Shown in pieces: positions 12,886-15,554 of a stretch of DNA of 15,554 bases. Under the pieces are notes generated by a model. The model searched no databases and had not been told where the DNA came from. It saw only the letters and a program-made list of their open reading frames with translations. The DNA is from Bondarzewia mesenterica (Eukaryota > Basidiomycota > Agaricomycetes > Russulales > Bondarzewiaceae), in NCBI GenBank assembly GCA_004802705.1, contig SGPL01000588.1, forward strand, positions 1 to 15,554. Reading direction: 5' to 3'. Position 1 is the first letter of the stretch; every line of letters begins with the position of its first letter. The translations under genes and the position numbers were made by a program.

Positions 12886-14597
12886 TCACCGCCCCTTCCG
12901 TCTACCCCCTGCAGGTTGAGATTGGGCCATTTTCTCTTTGCATGTTCTGCAGTACCATTTGGTCGACTTGGGTGCTTCCGTAAGGCCTGCACAGCTGAGG
13001 TGGAACTATAACGTGGATATCAATGAGTCAATGAGACAAGATCACGAAAAAGCACTAGCCAGACTCCCAGAACAAATTGACTTACCCATTCACGCTCGCA
13101 TTCGTCATTGTCGCAGCCGACCATCTAGACAATCAAGACATTCAGCGAGATCCCGCAGTGGCAGCGAGGAAAACCTCACCTGTCCGTATGATACCTGATT
13201 GCAATAGCAATATCTCGGTTCGTTCGGATCGACCGGTAGATCCCCAGAAACAACAGCAGCCAAGGGAGGGACCTTCAACTTCAGCCTCTGCTGAGGTGCG
13301 GGTGTCTCCGCCGTTCTTCCATCTAATGCATCCTTCTCCTTCTTCCTTCCCTTCCCCTTCCTCCCCTTCTTCATGGCAACGCGACCTTTTTTCAGTAGAC
13401 CCATCGGCGGATGCCATCCCTAATGCCGGCCCACCCTCCTCGACTTCCTCTACCCCACCGCCATCAATATCAACATCCATCCCGTCCTCCAGTTCGTCGA
13501 ATCCAGGAAGTGGGCTAGATGCTATCCGTGAGTTCCGCGTCCAGCGAGGAACGACGAGGTCTGGTAACAGAGCGGCGTGAGTGCCTGGACGAAGACCAAG
13601 CGAGAGCGAATCCTCTTGCTCCTTGATGGCCCAATCCAACATACGGATATGACGATCGACCTTTATAAAACGACTATGGTTATCTAAGAGTCAAAATAAT
13701 ATGGAACTCGCAAGTATCTCACTGAATCGTACGCTGCCTGTGCGACATTGACCTTCTCTTGGGATGCATTAAGAACTTCCTCCGAGAGGCGGACAACCTG
13801 AATCAATAACTCGCGAGGCAATTGTNTAGCCTTCGATTGTTGCGAGAGCGCTGTCGAAGGAGTTGGCGTGCGCGGGGCAGATAACGCAGAGACAGGAGAT
13901 TGAGGAACTGGAAGGACGTTCTTCAATGGAGAAGGATTNCGAGTACCNTTGCGTAGTCGGGGAGATATGACCTTTTGAGAGGTCGACGCCTCCGCTTCCG
14001 TGGANNCAATATTGTCTTGCACGCCTTCCATGGGCACAACACNGTCGTTAACTGCCGCATCTGCAGNNCCTTCCGCCGGCGTCTCCGTAAACTCTGGCTG
14101 TAGNTCAGGTTCAGCTATACCAGCAATAGCTCTTCTCGCAGAGATATATTGCATCCAAAGTGGGAGNAATTTTGCAGAATGTGCTGTACAAATGANAAAN
14201 TTAACTTAAGANNGGANAAACTTACTGCACCCAACGTATTGATGCGTACTGGTGACTTCCANGTCCAATTCACGTATCAGNGCGAAATGACGGTGCAACT
14301 GCAACGGCAGCTGATCGAGAACTAAATTCACCTGCTTAGAACACGGGTTCTAGTCAGTGTTTTGACTACCAGTTCACGCGCACCTTCATGGTATTCCTCT
14401 TTGAACGCCTCCCATATTTCCATTTCCTTTGTCAGCTTCTNGTCCTCAGCGTCCTCAGCATTGCTCTCATCAACGGCNGGTCGAGTCTCTTCAANNACAT
14501 CAGCAACATCATCTTCANCAATATCCTCTTCTTGAATTTGNTCTCGAGGAAATGCTTGAGAGCGTCGTCGCTTACGGGAAGGCATGAAACTTGGCAT
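12886..14597 (-). CDS. ING-family PHD-finger protein (histone acetyltransferase complex subunit, Yng-like)
   Basis: A chromatin protein; ING PHD fingers bind H3K4me3 and bring acetyltransferase or deacetylase complexes to promoters. Six exons: 14597-14384, 14331-14226, 14183-13723, 13660-13180, 13124-13086, 13005-12886; about 470 residues. Exon 1 encodes a basic MPSRKRRR start (a second in-frame ATG is at 14585) and an acidic stretch. The ING helical domain follows: LVLDQLPLQLHRHFALIREL, later SEEVLNASQEKVNVAQAAYD then VDRHIRMLDWAIKEQE and LGLRPGTHAAL. A Pro/Ser-rich insert splits it and a long acidic-then-Lys-rich linker precedes the PHD finger: YCYCNQVSYGQ, MVGCDNDECEREW, FHLSCAGL, KWYCRTC (C4HC3 complete). 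The tail is Lys/Arg-rich. Frame breaks: A6 at 13387-13392 has one A too many; the exon 1/2 phase also misses by one. NuA4-type Yng2 is a likely role but not proven. Confidence 0.94.
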
Positions 14598-14751
14598 GAA
14601 AGTGGGAAGTCACAGCGAGACGGTGGCAAATAGCCTGAAAAGGCAAGTCCCCAATCAGAATNCAGTCTCTGCCGTGCCGGCCCGNTCATTCCGANTCAAC
14701 CCAAAGTCTTGAATTNCATTTGAACCGATTCGCAAAATGAATTCTGAGAGG

Positions 14752-14770
14752 AGCACTCTNGAGCACTCTT
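14752..14770. repeat. Short tandem direct repeat of GAGCACTCT
   Basis: GAGCACTCT occurs twice, separated only by one ambiguous base, in non-coding sequence upstream of the ING gene. With only two units and no gene context its meaning is open. Confidence 0.55.
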
Positions 14771-15071
14771 CGACGTAAGTTAAGTACTGCAAGAAAATTG
14801 AAGTCNTACTAATCTTCAGTAACTCAGCCAGACATGTGTCTAATGTACCAACTGGTGGATAATTTTTTTTTTCCAATGACCGCTGAGTCGTCCTCCTTTG
14901 TCCAGCAAGGTGATATTCAATTGTCGTGGCCCTCCGAGNAAGAGACCATGTCCAGCTCTATATCTCTTCATATGTGTTCGGTCGCTGGATTTGTATCTTT
15001 ATCTATGACCCACATTACCCGGCCATCGTCTTCATGAACAGTAGGTCATGCATGGCTATCCTCGTCCGTCG

Positions 15072-15091
15072 GTTGTTAATGCATTAACAAC
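15072..15091. repeat. Perfect 20-bp palindrome GTTGTTAATGCATTAACAAC
   Basis: The 20 bases equal their own reverse complement, with no mismatch and no spacer; the flanking pair (G at 15071, T at 15092) breaks it. It holds the core TTAATGCATTAA. Such a site suits a dimeric DNA-binding protein, for example of homeodomain type, but could be chance in AT-rich sequence. It lies about 475 bp upstream of the ING start codon. Confidence 0.7.
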
Positions 15092-15554
15092 TACTTCCAA
15101 CAAGCAGAAATACAGTTGAACAGAGCTGAACGGTCCCTCAGCAGTTGACCACAAATGATTCAGGAGTATTCAGATGACTCGCTGCAGCAGNGCGAGATAT
15201 TTCAATAGATCCTCTCCAGNTGCAAGTTGACCGCAANNTTNTCTGTCNCTCTGCTGTGGGGTTGACCGTTGCTGAGTACTATTTATCGCTAGGCGCGGAT
15301 AAATGTCAGCCACGAGCGCATTGCGATCTGGGGATTGCAGCGAATGAGTCACTTGCCGGCCTGAAANTTTGAAAAGANCGACGAGAAGTAGGCTAGCCCA
15401 CCGACATCTACACAGCCTTCTATCCTAAGNCGGGCTAANTGANGTGAGTNTCGAAGATGACAGGGAAAGGACGCAAACACCTACCGTGTTACATNCCCAG
15501 GGNTTTCAGACTCTCCNANTCGNNNANNTCNNANAGCNTNANNGNGCATTNTCG

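Larger units (their letters stand above)
14598..15554. other. Right-end region without a supportable gene
   Basis: These 957 bp must include the ING promoter. Short open frames exist on both strands but none resembles a known protein, and Ns inside the best one (14655-14876, minus) fall mostly on second codon positions. Visible elements are a 20-bp palindrome at 15072-15091, a tandem GAGCACTCT pair at 14752-14770, and GTTGACC three times between 15143 and 15270. Sequence quality collapses after 15480, where Ns dominate. Confidence 0.6.

Noticed and set aside
13077..13580. Plus-strand Ser/Pro-rich open frame of 167 residues
   Set aside because: It is the antisense shadow of ING exon 4, whose acidic and Lys-rich codons read as Ser/Pro on the other strand.
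14655..14876. Minus-strand 73-residue open frame containing GTLDTCLAELLKIS
   Set aside because: It opens at TTG beside a run of ten A, matches no family I recognise, and about four of its six Ns fall on second codon positions. That contrasts with the third-position pattern in the PFK-2/FBPase-2 and GALT exons.
14834..15037. Plus-strand 67-residue open frame
   Set aside because: No recognisable domain, begins over a T-run, and has no splice or start-context support; probably chance.

Overview
The window looks like nuclear DNA from a filamentous fungus, most probably a basidiomycete (inference). Genes are tightly packed on both strands. Coding regions are split by many short introns of about 50-100 nt with GT(R)NGT donors and pyrimidine-AG acceptors. 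The encoded proteins are all eukaryotic: a Nuf2 kinetochore subunit, an ING-type PHD protein, DDX41, and a bifunctional PFK-2/FBPase-2. I see no prokaryotic operon, transposon, CRISPR array, rRNA or tRNA.

Layout, left to right: (1) <1-1366, minus: N-terminal half of a DNA 3'-phosphatase/polynucleotide kinase (PNKP/Pnk1), running off the left edge. (2) 1531-3319, plus: a type II membrane glycosyltransferase of the GT8 type. (3) 3532-6020, minus: 6-phosphofructo-2-kinase/fructose-2,6-bisphosphatase in 16 exons. (4) 6383-7749, minus: galactose-1-phosphate uridylyltransferase in 5 exons. (5) 7962-10387, plus: DEAD-box helicase DDX41 in 10 exons. (6) 10868-12684, plus: NUF2 in 9 exons. (7) 12886-14597, minus: ING-family PHD-finger protein in 6 exons. 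The last ~950 bp hold no gene I can support and decay into ambiguous bases. Three gene pairs or gene ends are divergent or convergent with only 160-215 bp between them, so promoters and 3' ends are probably shared or abutting.

The genes do not form one pathway. They are housekeeping functions: DNA end repair, protein glycosylation in the Golgi, control of glycolytic flux, galactose catabolism, RNA processing, chromosome segregation and chromatin acetylation. PFK-2/FBPase-2 and GALT are neighbours and both belong to sugar metabolism, but the sequence gives no proof of co-regulation. I found no convincing previously undescribed system.

The most informative unusual signal concerns the sequence record itself. 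In the two sugar genes the ambiguous N bases fall overwhelmingly on third codon positions, as masked allelic differences would and random base-call failures would not. Separately, at least five exons in four genes carry one surplus base, four of these in homopolymers of five or six or in the same 9-mer, each breaking an otherwise conserved protein. These look like consensus errors and will mislead automatic gene prediction.
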